A stretch of 64,000 nucleotides of DNA from Streptomyces sp. GQFP (GCF_021545335.1 NZ_CP089312.1:7068001-7132000); one strand, 5' to 3'. Counted from the stretch's first letter, positions 7,937-16,677 are shown. The notes: generated from the letters alone by a model not told the origin. A program made the numbers and translations.

Positions 7937-8898
7937 CGGAGTCCTCCTTCTCCGCCCAGGAAGTACGAGGCGGTCACCGCCAGCAGCGCCAGGAGGAAGG
8001 ACCCGGCGAGGAGTTCGGGCACGCGGAACAGCCGGAGTTTGGCCCAGAACACCTCGGCCGCGGCCAGCGCGATGCCCAGCACCGTCACCTTGAGCACCAC
8101 CAGCGCTAGGGCGAGCAGGACGGCCGTGAGGGAGGCACTGGTGGCGATCCCCCAGGGGGCGAACAGCGAGGCCAGCAGCCCGAGCAGGACGGTCAGCCGC
8201 AGCTGGGCGCCGAACTCGACCAGGGCCAGGTCGGGTCCGGCGTATTCGAGGACCATGGCCTCGTGGACCATGGTCAGTTCCAGGTGGGTGGAGGGGTTGT
8301 CCACCGGCAGTCGGCCGCTCTCGGCCAACACCGCCACCGTGAGCGCGGCGATGGCCAGCAGCCCGGCCGGGGAGGTCAGCCGGGCGGGCTGGTCCGCGGC
8401 CCCGGCGACGATGACGGGCAGGTTGGTCGACCCGGCCGGTATCGACAGGGCGAACACCGCCATGAGGATGGTCGGCTCGACCAGGGCGGCGATGGTCATC
8501 TCCCGGGAGGCACCCATCCCGCCGAACGCGGTGCCGGTGTCCAGGCCCGCGAGCGCCAGTGCGAGCGTGCCCAGCGCGAGCAGCGCCACCACCAGGATCA
8601 GATCGGCCCGGCCCCGGACCGGGGTGTCCGTGGAGATCAGCGGCACAAGTACGGCCAGCACCAGCGAGGTGGCGACCAGCAGCGGGGGCGCCCACCGGAA
8701 GGCGGGGCCGGTCCCGACCGGGGTGATCGCCTCCTTGCACAGCAGTTTGCGTACATCCCGCCACGGCTGGAGGATCCCGGCCCCGGCCCGCCCCTCCAGA
8801 CGGGCCCTCGTCTGCCGCATCAGACCCGTCAGCAGCGGTGCCCCGGCTGCCACCACGCCGACCTGGAGGGCGAGTGCCGTGTATCCGATCGTGTTCAC
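7933..8898 (-). CDS. Hydrogenase-4-like membrane subunit HyfC-type (NuoH-like)
   Basis: A 321-residue NuoH-family membrane protein that docks the soluble redox module to the antiporters. The signature loop RLEGRAGAGILQPWRDVRKL sits near residue 33, and the acidic loops AESGRLPVDNPSTHLELTMV and HEAMVLEYAGPDLAL are the conserved quinone-site and HyfC segments. GTG start overlapping the stop of the HyfB-like gene; a much longer open frame upstream is an antisense-like extension without family similarity. Confidence 0.9.
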   Translation of the reverse strand: MNTIGYTALALQVGVVAAGAPLLTGLMRQTRARLEGRAGAGILQPWRDVRKLLCKEAITPVGTGPAFRWAPPLLVATSLVLAVLVPLISTDTPVRGRADLILVVALLALGTLALALAGLDTGTAFGGMGASREMTIAALVEPTILMAVFALSIPAGSTNLPVIVAGAADQPARLTSPAGLLAIAALTVAVLAESGRLPVDNPSTHLELTMVHEAMVLEYAGPDLALVEFGAQLRLTVLLGLLASLFAPWGIATSASLTAVLLALALVVLKVTVLGIALAAAEVFWAKLRLFRVPELLAGSFLLALLAVTASYFLGGEGGLR

Positions 8899-10931
8899 CA
8901 GCCCACCACCAACACCACGAGCAGAGCCACCAGGCCGAAGAAGCCATAGCCGAGATAGGCGTGCACGCTGCCGCCCGCCAGCCCGCGCGCCGACTGACCG
9001 GCGGCGGCCAGGAAGTGGAGGACCGGCCGATACAGACGGTGTTCGATCCGGTCGGGCACCCGGTTGCGGAAGTCCACCCGCTTCACGAGATACGCCGACT
9101 CGCGCACCGGTGTGACGTCCACGTCCTGCTCGGGTGCGAGCACGTCGTCGAAGACCCGCTGCAACGGCTCGGCGAACGACGTCGCCGTATACGCCATCCG
9201 CGGCGTCGGTGCCCCGCCCCCGCAGTCCCACAACCTGGCCTGCGCACGCCGCTGTCGGCGCCGTCCCGCCCAGCCGACTGTCGCCGTGACCGCGCCCAGC
9301 GCCACCGTCAGCGCGGCCACCACCCACAGCGGGGACAGCGTGGTGGACACCTCCTCCAGCCGCACCTGGAGTCCGCCGCCGGACAGCGGCCGTGTCCCCG
9401 TATGTCCGGCCGCGGCCACCGCGCGGTCCAAACCGTCGGCCAGCAGTCCCGGTACCAGGGCCAGGGCGACGCACAGGGCCGCGAGCAGGCCCATTCCCAT
9501 CCGCATGAGCAGCGGCGACTCCCGGGCCGCCGCGGCTTCTTCGCTGCGGGGCCGGGCGAAGAAGCCCACGCCGAGCGCCTTGACGAACACCACCGCCGCG
9601 AGCCCTGCGGACAGAGCGATCACCGCCACCGCGAGGGGCAGCACGATCGCGGTGGTCACCCCGGGCACCGCCAGCCCATGGATCAGCGACTGGAGCAGGA
9701 GCCACTCGCTGATGAAGCCGTTGCCCGGCGGCAGCGCCACCGCCCCCAGCGCACCGACCGCGAACAAGCCTGCCGTGACCGGCATCCGGGCCCGCAGCCC
9801 GCCCAGCAGATCCAGGTTCCGCACCCCGGTGGCCCGCAGCACCGAACCGGAGGCGGTGAACAACAGGGCCTTGAACGCCGCGTGGTTGACCACGTGCAGC
9901 AGCGCGGCCGCCAGCGCCAGTCCGGCCAGCGGCGCGTTCCCGGCGTGGGCGAACAGCCCGGCCGCGCCCACGCCGAGCACGACCAGTCCCATGTTCTCGG
10001 ACGTCGAGTACGCCAGCAGCCGCTTCAGGTCGGAGGCCATCGCGGCCTGCAGGATCCCGTACACCGCCGACAGCCCGCCCATGGCCATTATCAGCAGCCA
10101 CCACCAGGCCGGCCCCCCGCCCAGCAGGTCGAACCCGACCCGCACGAGGCCGTAGATCCCGAGGTTGACCATGGCCGCGCTCATCAACGCCGAGACAGGA
10201 CTGGGCGCTTCGGGGTGCGCGCGGGGCAGCCAGGCGTGCAGCGGCACCAGACCCGCTTTGGAGGTGAACGCGACCGCCGTGAGGACGAAGACGAGGCCGC
10301 GCACCGTGGGTGAGATCCCCGAGGCGGCGGCCCGCAGGGCGGCGAAGGTCTCGCCGCCGGCCTGGGCGGCGTACACGGACAGGCCTGCCAGCAGCAGCAT
10401 CATCCCTAGGTGGGTCATCACCGCGTACCAGAGGCCCGCTTCCCGTACCGAAGGGCGCGCCCGGTGTTCGGCCAGGACCAGGATCAGGGAGGCGAGTGCC
10501 ATCAGTTCCCACAGCAGCAGGAACGTGGATACCGAGGCCGCCGCCGGCACCAGGATCAAGGTGAGTGCGAACAGCGGCAGTGCCGTCTGAGCGCCGTGCG
10601 AGCCGAATCCGTGCGGGCCGCGCCCGGCCACATAGCCGATGCCGTAGAGCGCCACCGCCGCCACCACGGCTCCGGCGACCGCCATGAACAGTCCGGACAG
10701 GGCGTCCACCGCGAAGTACGCCCCGGCCAGCGGGAGCAGCCCGGGTACTGCGGCCGACCAGCGGCCTCCGCCCAGTGCAGCCACACCCGACGCACCACCC
10801 GCCACCCCCACACCCGTTGTCAGTACACCCACCACCGCGCCGCGCACCCGCTGCGGCAGGACCAGCCCGGCCGCCGCACCCGCCCCGGCCAGTGCGCTGG
10901 CCGTCGCGAGGGCGGCTGGGACCGCGCTCAT
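8895..10931 (-). CDS. Hydrogenase-4-like membrane subunit HyfB-type (NuoL-like antiporter)
   Basis: A 678-residue antiporter-like subunit, close to the length of HyfB. KAGLVPLHAWLPRAHPEAPS with the conserved Lys, PVSALMSAAM, and the following AMASDLKRLLAYSTSENMGL are family landmarks; LHVVNHAAFKALLFTASGSV carries the conserved His and Lys. The ATG at 10931 overlaps the stop of the HyfI-like gene (ATGA), which fixes the start. It is the second proton-pumping subunit of the complex. Confidence 0.9.
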   Translation of the reverse strand: MSAVPAALATASALAGAGAAAGLVLPQRVRGAVVGVLTTGVGVAGGASGVAALGGGRWSAAVPGLLPLAGAYFAVDALSGLFMAVAGAVVAAVALYGIGYVAGRGPHGFGSHGAQTALPLFALTLILVPAAASVSTFLLLWELMALASLILVLAEHRARPSVREAGLWYAVMTHLGMMLLLAGLSVYAAQAGGETFAALRAAASGISPTVRGLVFVLTAVAFTSKAGLVPLHAWLPRAHPEAPSPVSALMSAAMVNLGIYGLVRVGFDLLGGGPAWWWLLIMAMGGLSAVYGILQAAMASDLKRLLAYSTSENMGLVVLGVGAAGLFAHAGNAPLAGLALAAALLHVVNHAAFKALLFTASGSVLRATGVRNLDLLGGLRARMPVTAGLFAVGALGAVALPPGNGFISEWLLLQSLIHGLAVPGVTTAIVLPLAVAVIALSAGLAAVVFVKALGVGFFARPRSEEAAAARESPLLMRMGMGLLAALCVALALVPGLLADGLDRAVAAAGHTGTRPLSGGGLQVRLEEVSTTLSPLWVVAALTVALGAVTATVGWAGRRRQRRAQARLWDCGGGAPTPRMAYTATSFAEPLQRVFDDVLAPEQDVDVTPVRESAYLVKRVDFRNRVPDRIEHRLYRPVLHFLAAAGQSARGLAGGSVHAYLGYGFFGLVALLVVLVVGW

Positions 10932-11410
10932 CTCCCGGTCACCCTCCGCAGCGCCGCGATGATCTCCTCCGGCCGAGGCGGGCACCCGGGCACCGCCAGA
11001 TCCACCGGTACGACATCGGCGACGGAGCCCTCGACGCCGTACCCACCCGCGAACTCCCCGCAGTCGATTGCGCAGTCTCCGACTGCGACCACCAGTTTCG
11101 GTTCGGGCATCGCGGCGACCGTGCGGCGCAGCGGCTCGGCCATGTTCCTCGTCACCGGACCGGTCACCAGCGCCACGTCGGCGTGCCGGGGCGAGGCCAC
11201 CAGCCGGGCCCCGTACCGCTCCGCGTCGTACACCGGGTTGAAAGCCGCCGCGATCTCGATCTCGCAGCCGTTGCAGGACCCCGTATCCACGCACCGCACC
11301 TGCACCGAGCCGCCGAACTCGCGGGCCGCGGGCGGCTGTTCGCCCTCCGGAGCGGGCGGGGCGGGCTCAGCCGCCCGCCCGGAATCGCGGATCCTGCGCA
11401 CCAGACTCAT
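10928..11410 (-). CDS. Hydrogenase-4-like small subunit (HyfI/NuoB-like), 4Fe-4S protein
   Basis: A 160-residue protein with the four cysteines of the proximal iron-sulfur cluster: DTGSCNGCEIE (CxxC, hydrogenase style rather than the adjacent pair of NuoB), VAVGDCAIDCG, and PGCPPRPEEI. About 40 N-terminal residues are Pro/Ala-rich. It is the first gene of the operon; GGGAGGGG lies five bases before the ATG. Unlike E. coli Hyf, no HyfH or HyfA-like ferredoxin gene is present anywhere in the operon, so the electron donor must bind directly or be encoded elsewhere. Confidence 0.9.
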   Translation of the reverse strand: MSLVRRIRDSGRAAEPAPPAPEGEQPPAAREFGGSVQVRCVDTGSCNGCEIEIAAAFNPVYDAERYGARLVASPRHADVALVTGPVTRNMAEPLRRTVAAMPEPKLVVAVGDCAIDCGEFAGGYGVEGSVADVVPVDLAVPGCPPRPEEIIAALRRVTGR

Positions 11411-11526
11411 GAACGCCCCTCCCGAACAGTGGTGAGGACTTGCTCCCGCGGATACCCAACGGCTCGTTCCCAGGCCGCAGTTACGTCACTTTCCTACGTT
11501 TTGCATTGTTTGTTCCGTGGGTCGAA

Positions 11527-11580
11527 GGTGACCGCCTCCCGCCGCACAGAGCGCTGTCAACTCTTCGAGAGGCGGTCACC
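11527..11580. terminator. Hairpin between ArsR gene and hydrogenase-like operon
   Basis: GGTGACCGCCTC (11527-11538) and GAGGCGGTCACC (11569-11580) form a perfect 12-bp stem. It lies just after the ArsR stop and 117 bp before the HyfI-like start on the same strand, so it probably ends the ArsR transcript and makes the six-gene operon depend on its own promoter. Confidence 0.65.
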
Positions 11581-11594
11581 GCTTGAGGCGGTCG

Positions 11595-11945
11595 TTACGA
11601 CGGCGGTTTCGCCTGCGTCTGGGCGGCCTGCAGATCGGCGAGCAGTTCGGCCTGCCCGGCCAGTACTCCGGACAGGATGGTGCGGGCGACCCGGAGCAGC
11701 TCGGCGATGTGCGGGCTGGTCAGCGAGTAGTACACGGTCGAGCCCTCCTTGCGGGTTATCACCAGGTTCGCCCGCCGCAGCACCGCGAGCTGCTGCGACA
11801 GATGCGCGGGTTCGATGCCCACCTCGGGCAGCATCTCGGCGACCGCGTGCTCACGTTCGCTCAGCAGCTCCAGGACCCGGATGCGCGCCGGATGGCCGAT
11901 CGTCTTGAAGAACTCGGCCTTCAGCTGGTACAGCGGCGTACTCAT
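11595..11945 (-). CDS. ArsR-family transcriptional repressor, first copy
   Basis: A 116-residue winged-helix regulator: MSTPLYQLKAEFFKTIGHPA, RIRVLELLSEREHAVAEML, then the recognition helix PAHLSQQLAVLRRANLVITR and wing EGSTVYYSL. There are no clustered cysteines, so metal sensing of the classical ArsR kind is not evident; a redox or other signal is possible. GAGGGGATG lies upstream of the ATG. It is transcribed away from the zinc-ribbon gene at 12161, with the 16-bp operator between, the usual autoregulatory layout. It is 56 percent or so like the second copy by eye. Confidence 0.88.
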   Translation of the reverse strand: MSTPLYQLKAEFFKTIGHPARIRVLELLSEREHAVAEMLPEVGIEPAHLSQQLAVLRRANLVITRKEGSTVYYSLTSPHIAELLRVARTILSGVLAGQAELLADLQAAQTQAKPPS

Positions 11946-12116
11946 CGCGGCATCCCCTCCCCGGCCCAGCAGTACGGCCGTCCCGGCCGGTCCTCGGCGC
12001 ATCCCATCCACCCACTCGTCACACACATGCGACCCATCCTCGCGCGCGGCCACCGCCCTGCCGAATCCGCGCACGAGAACCGAACTGCCCGAAAGTCGTG
12101 GTGACGACCTAGACAA

Positions 12117-12132
12117 TTGCTAAGATTAGCAA
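12117..12132. promoter_or_regulatory. ArsR-type operator, copy 2 (perfect palindrome)
   Basis: TTGCTAAGATTAGCAA is a perfect 7-2-7 inverted repeat in the divergent region between the ArsR gene and the zinc-ribbon gene, 28 bp before the latter's GTG. It matches copies at 1391 and 16678. Confidence 0.75.
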
Positions 12133-12160
12133 GTCTATACGTGATGTGAGGGAGGCTTGC

Positions 12161-12346
12161 GTGAGAATCATTCCGCTGCGCGGCACCGGCGTCGCCTGGT
12201 ACAAGTGCCCAGCCTGCCGCCTCAAGTGCCGGCCCACCGCCGTCGGCCCGGACGGCCACTGCCCCCGGTGCGGGCACACCCACATGATGAGGCTGTCCTT
12301 CGGTGGCCAGGCCCCCCCGCCCGCGGCGGACGGCGAGCAGGGCTGA
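12161..12346 (+). CDS. Small zinc-ribbon protein
   Basis: A 61-residue protein beginning MRIIPLRGTGVAWYKC. The pairs CPAC and CPRC, with an extra Cys (LKCRP) between, form a rubredoxin-like zinc or iron site. GAGGGAGG lies six bases before the GTG. The frameshifted paralogue at 1431 has the same cysteine spacing. It stands immediately behind the palindromic operator and ahead of the ComB-like gene, probably co-transcribed with it. Function unknown; metal or redox sensing is a guess. Confidence 0.8.
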   Translation: MRIIPLRGTGVAWYKCPACRLKCRPTAVGPDGHCPRCGHTHMMRLSFGGQAPPPAADGEQG

Positions 12347-12385
12347 CCCGCACCCGGCACACGGTTCAAGTGGGGGGAGTGGGGC

Positions 12386-13177
12386 ATGTGTGACTGGGTC
12401 GTCCAGTCCGCCAACGGGGTCCGCCTCGGGTGGGGGCCGGCCGGAGCCGACCGCCTCGCAGTCCGGGCCGCCTGTCTGGTCATCGTCGACGTGCTGTCTT
12501 TCACCACGGCGGTGAGCGTCGCCGTCGAGCAGGGCATCCGCGTCCTCCCGTTCTGGCTCCCGGACGGCCCCGCCACCACGGCCGAGCGAGCCGCAGCACA
12601 GAAGGCCGCCGCCGTCTACGCACGGCAGTCCGGCGCGCGGCTGGCCGTCGCCCGCAGTGCCGTCACGCCCGACAGTCCCTGGTCCCTCTCCCCGGCCCAT
12701 CTGCGCCGTGCCCCGTACGTCGCCCGCCTGGTACTGCCGTCCCCGAACAGCGCGGCCATCGCCGCCGCACCACCCGGCGTACGGGTGGCCGCCGCGTGCC
12801 TGCGCAACATCACCGCAGTCGGCAGCTGGCTCACCGCCCGCGGATACGGCACCCCCGCGCACCCGGTAGCTGTGATCGCCGCCGGCGAGCGATGGCCGGA
12901 CGGCAGCCTGCGCCCCGCCCTGGAGGACCTGCTCGGCGCCGGCGCTCTCATCTCCGGCCTCCGGGCCCAGGGCGCGGGACCGCTGTCCGCCGAGGCGGCT
13001 GCCGCGAAGGCGGCCTACGAGGGCACCGCCGACCTTGCGCACGCCATCGCCGCCGGTGTCTCCGGCCGCCGGCTGGCCGCGACGGGCTTCGCCACGGACG
13101 TGGCCATCGCCATGGAGGAGGACACCTGCACCGTCGTCCCCGTACGAGACGGCGACGGCGCCTTCGCCCCCGGCTGA
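12386..13177 (+). CDS. 2-phosphosulfolactate phosphatase family (ComB-like)
   Basis: A 263-residue ComB-family protein. LVIVDVLSFTTAVSVAVEQG is the first conserved block with the Mg-binding Asp, VLPSPNSAAIAA is the second, and ACLRNITAVGSWLT and IAAGERWPDGSLRPALEDLL are the third and fourth. ComB hydrolyses 2-phospho-3-sulfolactate in coenzyme M biosynthesis, but streptomycetes do not make coenzyme M, so the substrate here is unknown. GGGGGGAGTGGGG precedes the ATG. It follows the zinc-ribbon gene by 40 bp and shares its operator. Confidence 0.82.
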   Translation: MCDWVVQSANGVRLGWGPAGADRLAVRAACLVIVDVLSFTTAVSVAVEQGIRVLPFWLPDGPATTAERAAAQKAAAVYARQSGARLAVARSAVTPDSPWSLSPAHLRRAPYVARLVLPSPNSAAIAAAPPGVRVAAACLRNITAVGSWLTARGYGTPAHPVAVIAAGERWPDGSLRPALEDLLGAGALISGLRAQGAGPLSAEAAAAKAAYEGTADLAHAIAAGVSGRRLAATGFATDVAIAMEEDTCTVVPVRDGDGAFAPG

Positions 13178-13196
13178 ACCCGGTCACCCGGGCGGG

Positions 13197-13610
13197 TCAC
13201 TGACCCGTGTCGCCTCTGCTCGGCCACTCCGTCGTCTGCTGCTCGCGGTGGCCCTCCGGCGCCTCGTCGTGTCGTGCCTTGTGTGCTGCGAGCGCGCCCG
13301 CGAGGTCGGCGTGCACGGGGATGGGCGGGCAGTTCCCGTCGGGGACGAGGGAGCCGTCGGTGGGGATCGCGGCCAGTTCCAGGCTGCGGCCCGCTTCGGC
13401 GAGACGGCGCGCGGCGTCGGTGATCGCCAGCTGTCCCTCGGTCGACCAGCCGCGCAGTCCGGTCAGGTCGACGACGACCGGTCCAGTCCCGCGTCCCACG
13501 ACCCAACCAATGGCGCCCTCGAAGCGGTGGACAGCGTCGGGGCCGAGGTATCCGGTGAGGGACAGGATGCCGAGGCCCTGCTCCGCGGTGTAGCGCCACT
13601 CGATGGTCAT
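13197..13610 (-). CDS. STAS-like regulator, paralogue of 1639
   Basis: A 137-residue protein with GILSLTGYLGPDAVHRFEGA, VVVDLTGLRGWSTEGQLAIT and a charged C-terminal tail of about 30 residues. It is the last gene of the ArsR-SulP-PPOX-HATPase-STAS operon. The ATG at 13610 follows AAGGAAG by nine bases; an upstream TTG is less likely. Ser in GWSTEG is the candidate phosphorylation site for the HATPase encoded just upstream, on the model of RsbV/RsbW pairs. Confidence 0.75.
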   Translation of the reverse strand: MTIEWRYTAEQGLGILSLTGYLGPDAVHRFEGAIGWVVGRGTGPVVVDLTGLRGWSTEGQLAITDAARRLAEAGRSLELAAIPTDGSLVPDGNCPPIPVHADLAGALAAHKARHDEAPEGHREQQTTEWPSRGDTGQ

Positions 13611-13665
13611 GGTCGTCAACTTCCTTGCGCGGTCAGCCTGTTTGGTCGGAAGGGGGGGGGAGGGC

Positions 13666-14103
13666 TCAGAGGGGGAGGGTGATCCAGATGCTCTTGCCCT
13701 GGCCGTCGGCGTCGCCGCGGACGACGGCGGTGCCGCCCAGGCCGAGGGTGAGTTCCATGACGGTGGCCAGGCCGCCCGTTCCGGTGGCGATGTCGGTACC
13801 GGTGACCGATGTGTACAGCAGCGGCTGGTAGGGGTGGCGGTCGTGCACGGCGAAGGCCAGGCAGTCCGGGCCCGCCGCGTAGATCACGGTCACCTCCGGC
13901 GACAGCACGGCGGCGTGGCGGACGCTGTTGGTGACCAGTTCGCCGAGTATCAGCAGGGCCGGGTCGACGGCGGGGTGGCGCAGGCTGATCCCCCACTGGG
14001 TCAGCGCCCGCTCGGCGGTCTGCCGGGAGAGCCGGACGGCGGACGGCTGGGTGGGCAGGGTGAGGACATGCCGGTGGGGCAGGGCTTCGAGCCGGGTGGA
14101 CAT
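13666..14103 (-). CDS. HATPase-type serine kinase/anti-sigma-like protein
   Basis: A 145-residue GHKL domain: ALLILGELVTNSVRHAAVLS is the N-box with the Mg-binding Asn, AFAVHDRHPYQPLL is the D-box, TGGLATVMELTLGLG is the Gly-rich lid, and GKSIWITLPL the closing strand. It is complete, unlike the paralogue at 3404. Its ATG overlaps the stop of the PPOX gene. Likely a partner-switching kinase acting on the STAS-like protein encoded next to it; several actinomycete relatives are also orphan regulators. Confidence 0.85.
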   Translation of the reverse strand: MSTRLEALPHRHVLTLPTQPSAVRLSRQTAERALTQWGISLRHPAVDPALLILGELVTNSVRHAAVLSPEVTVIYAAGPDCLAFAVHDRHPYQPLLYTSVTGTDIATGTGGLATVMELTLGLGGTAVVRGDADGQGKSIWITLPL

Positions 14104-14513
14104 CAGCTGTCCGTTCCCCGGGCGAGCCGGAAGCCGGAGACGGTGTGGGGGTGGATCCGGATGATCGTGTCGTGGGGGCCGTACGTCCAGCCGGTGAGCG
14201 TGCGGCGGTAGTGGGCGTCCTCGTTCGGGTCGGTGATTACCTCGGCGGGCCCGGCGACGGTCACCGTCCAGCCGGTGCTGGTCGCTACGCGCACCTCGTC
14301 GACCTGGTAGGTCGCCGTCAGCGGGACCGCTGCCGCCTGCACCGGCGTGCGTACCACCAGGCGGCCGTACTCCCAGGTGTGTCGGGCGGGCCGGATGACG
14401 GTCAGGTCCCGCTGCACGTAGACCAGCCGTCCCAGTGTGCTGCCCTGCAGGAGCCACAGGGCCTCCGCACCGGAGACCTCGACCATGCGGAGCGATGCGT
14501 GCTCGGTGCTCAT
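14103..14513 (-). CDS. PPOX-family flavin-binding protein, paralogue of 8-442
   Basis: A 136-residue split-barrel protein: MVEVSGAEALWLLQGSTLGR, LVYVQRDLTVIRPARHTW, STGWTVTVAGPAEVI and the C-terminal IIRIHPHTVSGFRLARG, where Arg residues usually contact FMN phosphate. The ATG overlaps the SulP stop (ATGA). Located in the operon of the second ArsR. Substrate unknown. Confidence 0.85.
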   Translation of the reverse strand: MSTEHASLRMVEVSGAEALWLLQGSTLGRLVYVQRDLTVIRPARHTWEYGRLVVRTPVQAAAVPLTATYQVDEVRVATSTGWTVTVAGPAEVITDPNEDAHYRRTLTGWTYGPHDTIIRIHPHTVSGFRLARGTDS

Positions 14514-16243
14514 CCGACGGTTTCCTCTGTTTCCTCGCTGACGGGCCGCCCCGTCCGGGCGGGCAGTGGCGGCAGGACACCGGCGCACTCCAGGTAGGTG
14601 CGGGCCCCGCGGATCGCCTCGGGTGTGGTGACGTACTCGCGCCCCTCCCGGCGCAGCAGTTCCAACGCGCCCACCGAGTCCAGGACCTGGCGCTGACCGG
14701 GGCGTATCCCGGAGGCCATGACGACGATGCCGCGCTGGCCCAGTTTGGTGACGGCGTCCTTGAGGACGAGGGCGCCGGTGGCGTCGATGGTGCTCACCCG
14801 GGACATACGCAGGATGACCACGCGGACATCGGCGACCTCGGCCAGCTCCAGCAGGAAGCGGTGGGCGCCGGCGAAGAACAGCGGACCGTCGATGCGGTAG
14901 GCGACGATGTGCTCGGCCAGCAGGGCATGCTCCTCGACGCTGTGGTCGCCCCTGTCCAGTGGGACCTGGTCGAGGCGGGCCTGTGCGGCCACCGCGCGCA
15001 GGGCGAGGGCGCCCGCGACGGCAAGGCCGGTGATCACGGCGTAGACGAGGTCGAGGGCGAGGGTCGCGACGGCGGTCAGGACGAGGATCAGCGCGTCGGA
15101 ACGGGTGGCCCTGGCCATGGCCCGCAGCGAGCCGACCTCGACCATGCGGATCGCGGTGGCCAGCAGCACGCCGGCCAGCGCGGCGAGCGGAATCCTGGAG
15201 ACCAGCGGCGCGGCGGCGAAGACGATGACGGCGAGGATCGCGGCGTGGACGAGTGCGGCGAGCCGGGAACTCGCGCCGGTGCGGATGTTGACCGCGGTCC
15301 GCGCGATCGCGCCGGTCGCGGGCACCCCGCCGAACAGCGGGACGGCGATGTTGGCCAGGCCCTGGCCGAACAGCTCGCGGTCCGGATCGTGCTGCTGGCC
15401 GACCGTCATCCCGTCGGCGACCGACGCCGACAGCAGCGACTCCAGGGCGGCCAGCGCCGCCACCGCGACGGCCGGGGCGAGCAGCGAGCCGAGTGAGCCC
15501 AGGTCGAGAAAGGCGAGGGACGGCGCGGGCAGACCGGACGGCAGGTCGCCGATCGGCGTCGCCGCGTCCAGCCCGGCGACCTGGGCCACGACGGTGGCCG
15601 CGATCACCGCGAGGATGGAGAAGGGGATGGTCGGCCGCCAGCGGGCGCCGAGCAGCATGACAGCGGCGACCGCCAGGGCGAACGCGATCGCGGTCCAGTT
15701 CGGGTCGTTCGCGAACTCCTGAAGGGCGTGCCAGGTCACCACGAGGACCCGGTCGCCCTCCGGCTTGGGCGCGCCGAGGGCGTTGGGGATCTGCTGCAGG
15801 CCGATCACACAGGCGATCCCGAGGGTGAAGCCCTCCACGACGGGCGCGGGCACGTACCGCATGTACTTCCCGGCCCTGAGCAGGGCGAGCGCGAGGAGCA
15901 TCATGCCCGCCATCAGCCCCACCGTCAGCACCCCGGACGGCCCGTGCTCCGCGACGATCGGCACCAGCACCACCGTCATCGCGCCCGTCGGCCCGGACAC
16001 CTGCAGATTCGAACCGCCGAACACCGCGGCGAGCGCACCGGCGATCACTGCGGTCGCCAGGCCCGCCTCGGCACCCAGCCCGGAGGAGACACCGAAGCCG
16101 AGCGCGAGCGGCAGCGCCACGACCGCCACCGTCAGCCCGGCGAGGAGATCCCGGCGCGGGTCACGGCGTATCTCTACGAGATCGCTGCGGCCGGGCAGCA
16201 GCGCGGCGAACCGGCCCCACAGCCGGGCGAAGACGGACGTCAT
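14510..16243 (-). CDS. SulP-family anion transporter with C-terminal STAS domain
   Basis: A 577-residue protein with about eleven or more membrane segments (roughly 30-430) and a cytoplasmic STAS domain after that (VVILRMSRVSTIDATGALVL). SulP landmarks are ALPLALGFGVSSGLGAEAGL near the N-terminus, GPTGAMTVVL, and ALESLLSASVADGMTVGQQH with DPDRELFGQGLANI. The family carries sulfate, bicarbonate or dicarboxylates; the substrate cannot be told. The ATG overlaps the ArsR stop (ATGA), so expression is tied to that repressor. With a ComB-like gene nearby, sulfate is a reasonable but unproven guess. Confidence 0.9.
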   Translation of the reverse strand: MTSVFARLWGRFAALLPGRSDLVEIRRDPRRDLLAGLTVAVVALPLALGFGVSSGLGAEAGLATAVIAGALAAVFGGSNLQVSGPTGAMTVVLVPIVAEHGPSGVLTVGLMAGMMLLALALLRAGKYMRYVPAPVVEGFTLGIACVIGLQQIPNALGAPKPEGDRVLVVTWHALQEFANDPNWTAIAFALAVAAVMLLGARWRPTIPFSILAVIAATVVAQVAGLDAATPIGDLPSGLPAPSLAFLDLGSLGSLLAPAVAVAALAALESLLSASVADGMTVGQQHDPDRELFGQGLANIAVPLFGGVPATGAIARTAVNIRTGASSRLAALVHAAILAVIVFAAAPLVSRIPLAALAGVLLATAIRMVEVGSLRAMARATRSDALILVLTAVATLALDLVYAVITGLAVAGALALRAVAAQARLDQVPLDRGDHSVEEHALLAEHIVAYRIDGPLFFAGAHRFLLELAEVADVRVVILRMSRVSTIDATGALVLKDAVTKLGQRGIVVMASGIRPGQRQVLDSVGALELLRREGREYVTTPEAIRGARTYLECAGVLPPLPARTGRPVSEETEETVG

Positions 16244-16581
16244 CGCGCGGTGACCTCGCCTTCCTGCAGCTCGGCCAGCAACTCGCCCTGCCCGGCCAGC
16301 ATCTCGGTCAGGATCCGGCGCGCGGCCTTCATCAGGTCCGCGACATCCCCGCCGGCCAACGCGTAGACAACGGTCGAGCCCTCCCGCGTCGAGGTGACGA
16401 TGCCCGAGCGGCGCAACACCGCGAGCTGCTGAGACAGGCTGGAGGGCTCCACCTCGATCGCGGCCAGCAGCTCCCGTACTGGCATCGGCCCGTCCTGTAG
16501 CAGCTCCAGCACCCGGATCCGCACCGGATGCCCCAGCATCCGGAAGAACTCGGCCTTGGCCTGGTACAGCGGAACGGACAC
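16240..16581 (-). CDS. ArsR-family transcriptional repressor, second copy
   Basis: A 113-residue winged-helix protein closely like the copy at 11595: MSVPLYQAKAEFFRMLGHPV, VRIRVLELLQDGPMPVREL, the recognition helix SSLSQQLAVLRRSGIVTS and wing EGSTVVYAL. No cysteine motif. GTG start. It heads the operon ArsR-SulP-PPOX-HATPase-STAS, all joined by overlaps except the last gap. The palindrome at 16678-16693 lies about 100 bp upstream and is its probable operator. Confidence 0.88.
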   Translation of the reverse strand: MSVPLYQAKAEFFRMLGHPVRIRVLELLQDGPMPVRELLAAIEVEPSSLSQQLAVLRRSGIVTSTREGSTVVYALAGGDVADLMKAARRILTEMLAGQGELLAELQEGEVTAR

Positions 16582-16677
16582 GACGGCCCCTCATTTCCCC
16601 GACAGCGCCCCCACCCGGGGCAAGCGAAGGCTGTACCCGCGACACCTGCGGGTACAGCCAGCACAGCATCTAACCAA

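Noticed and set aside
8899..10512. Extended N-terminus for the HyfC-like protein
   Set aside because: The frame is out of register with the HyfB-like gene and lacks similarity; the GTG at 8898 overlapping the upstream stop is the natural start.
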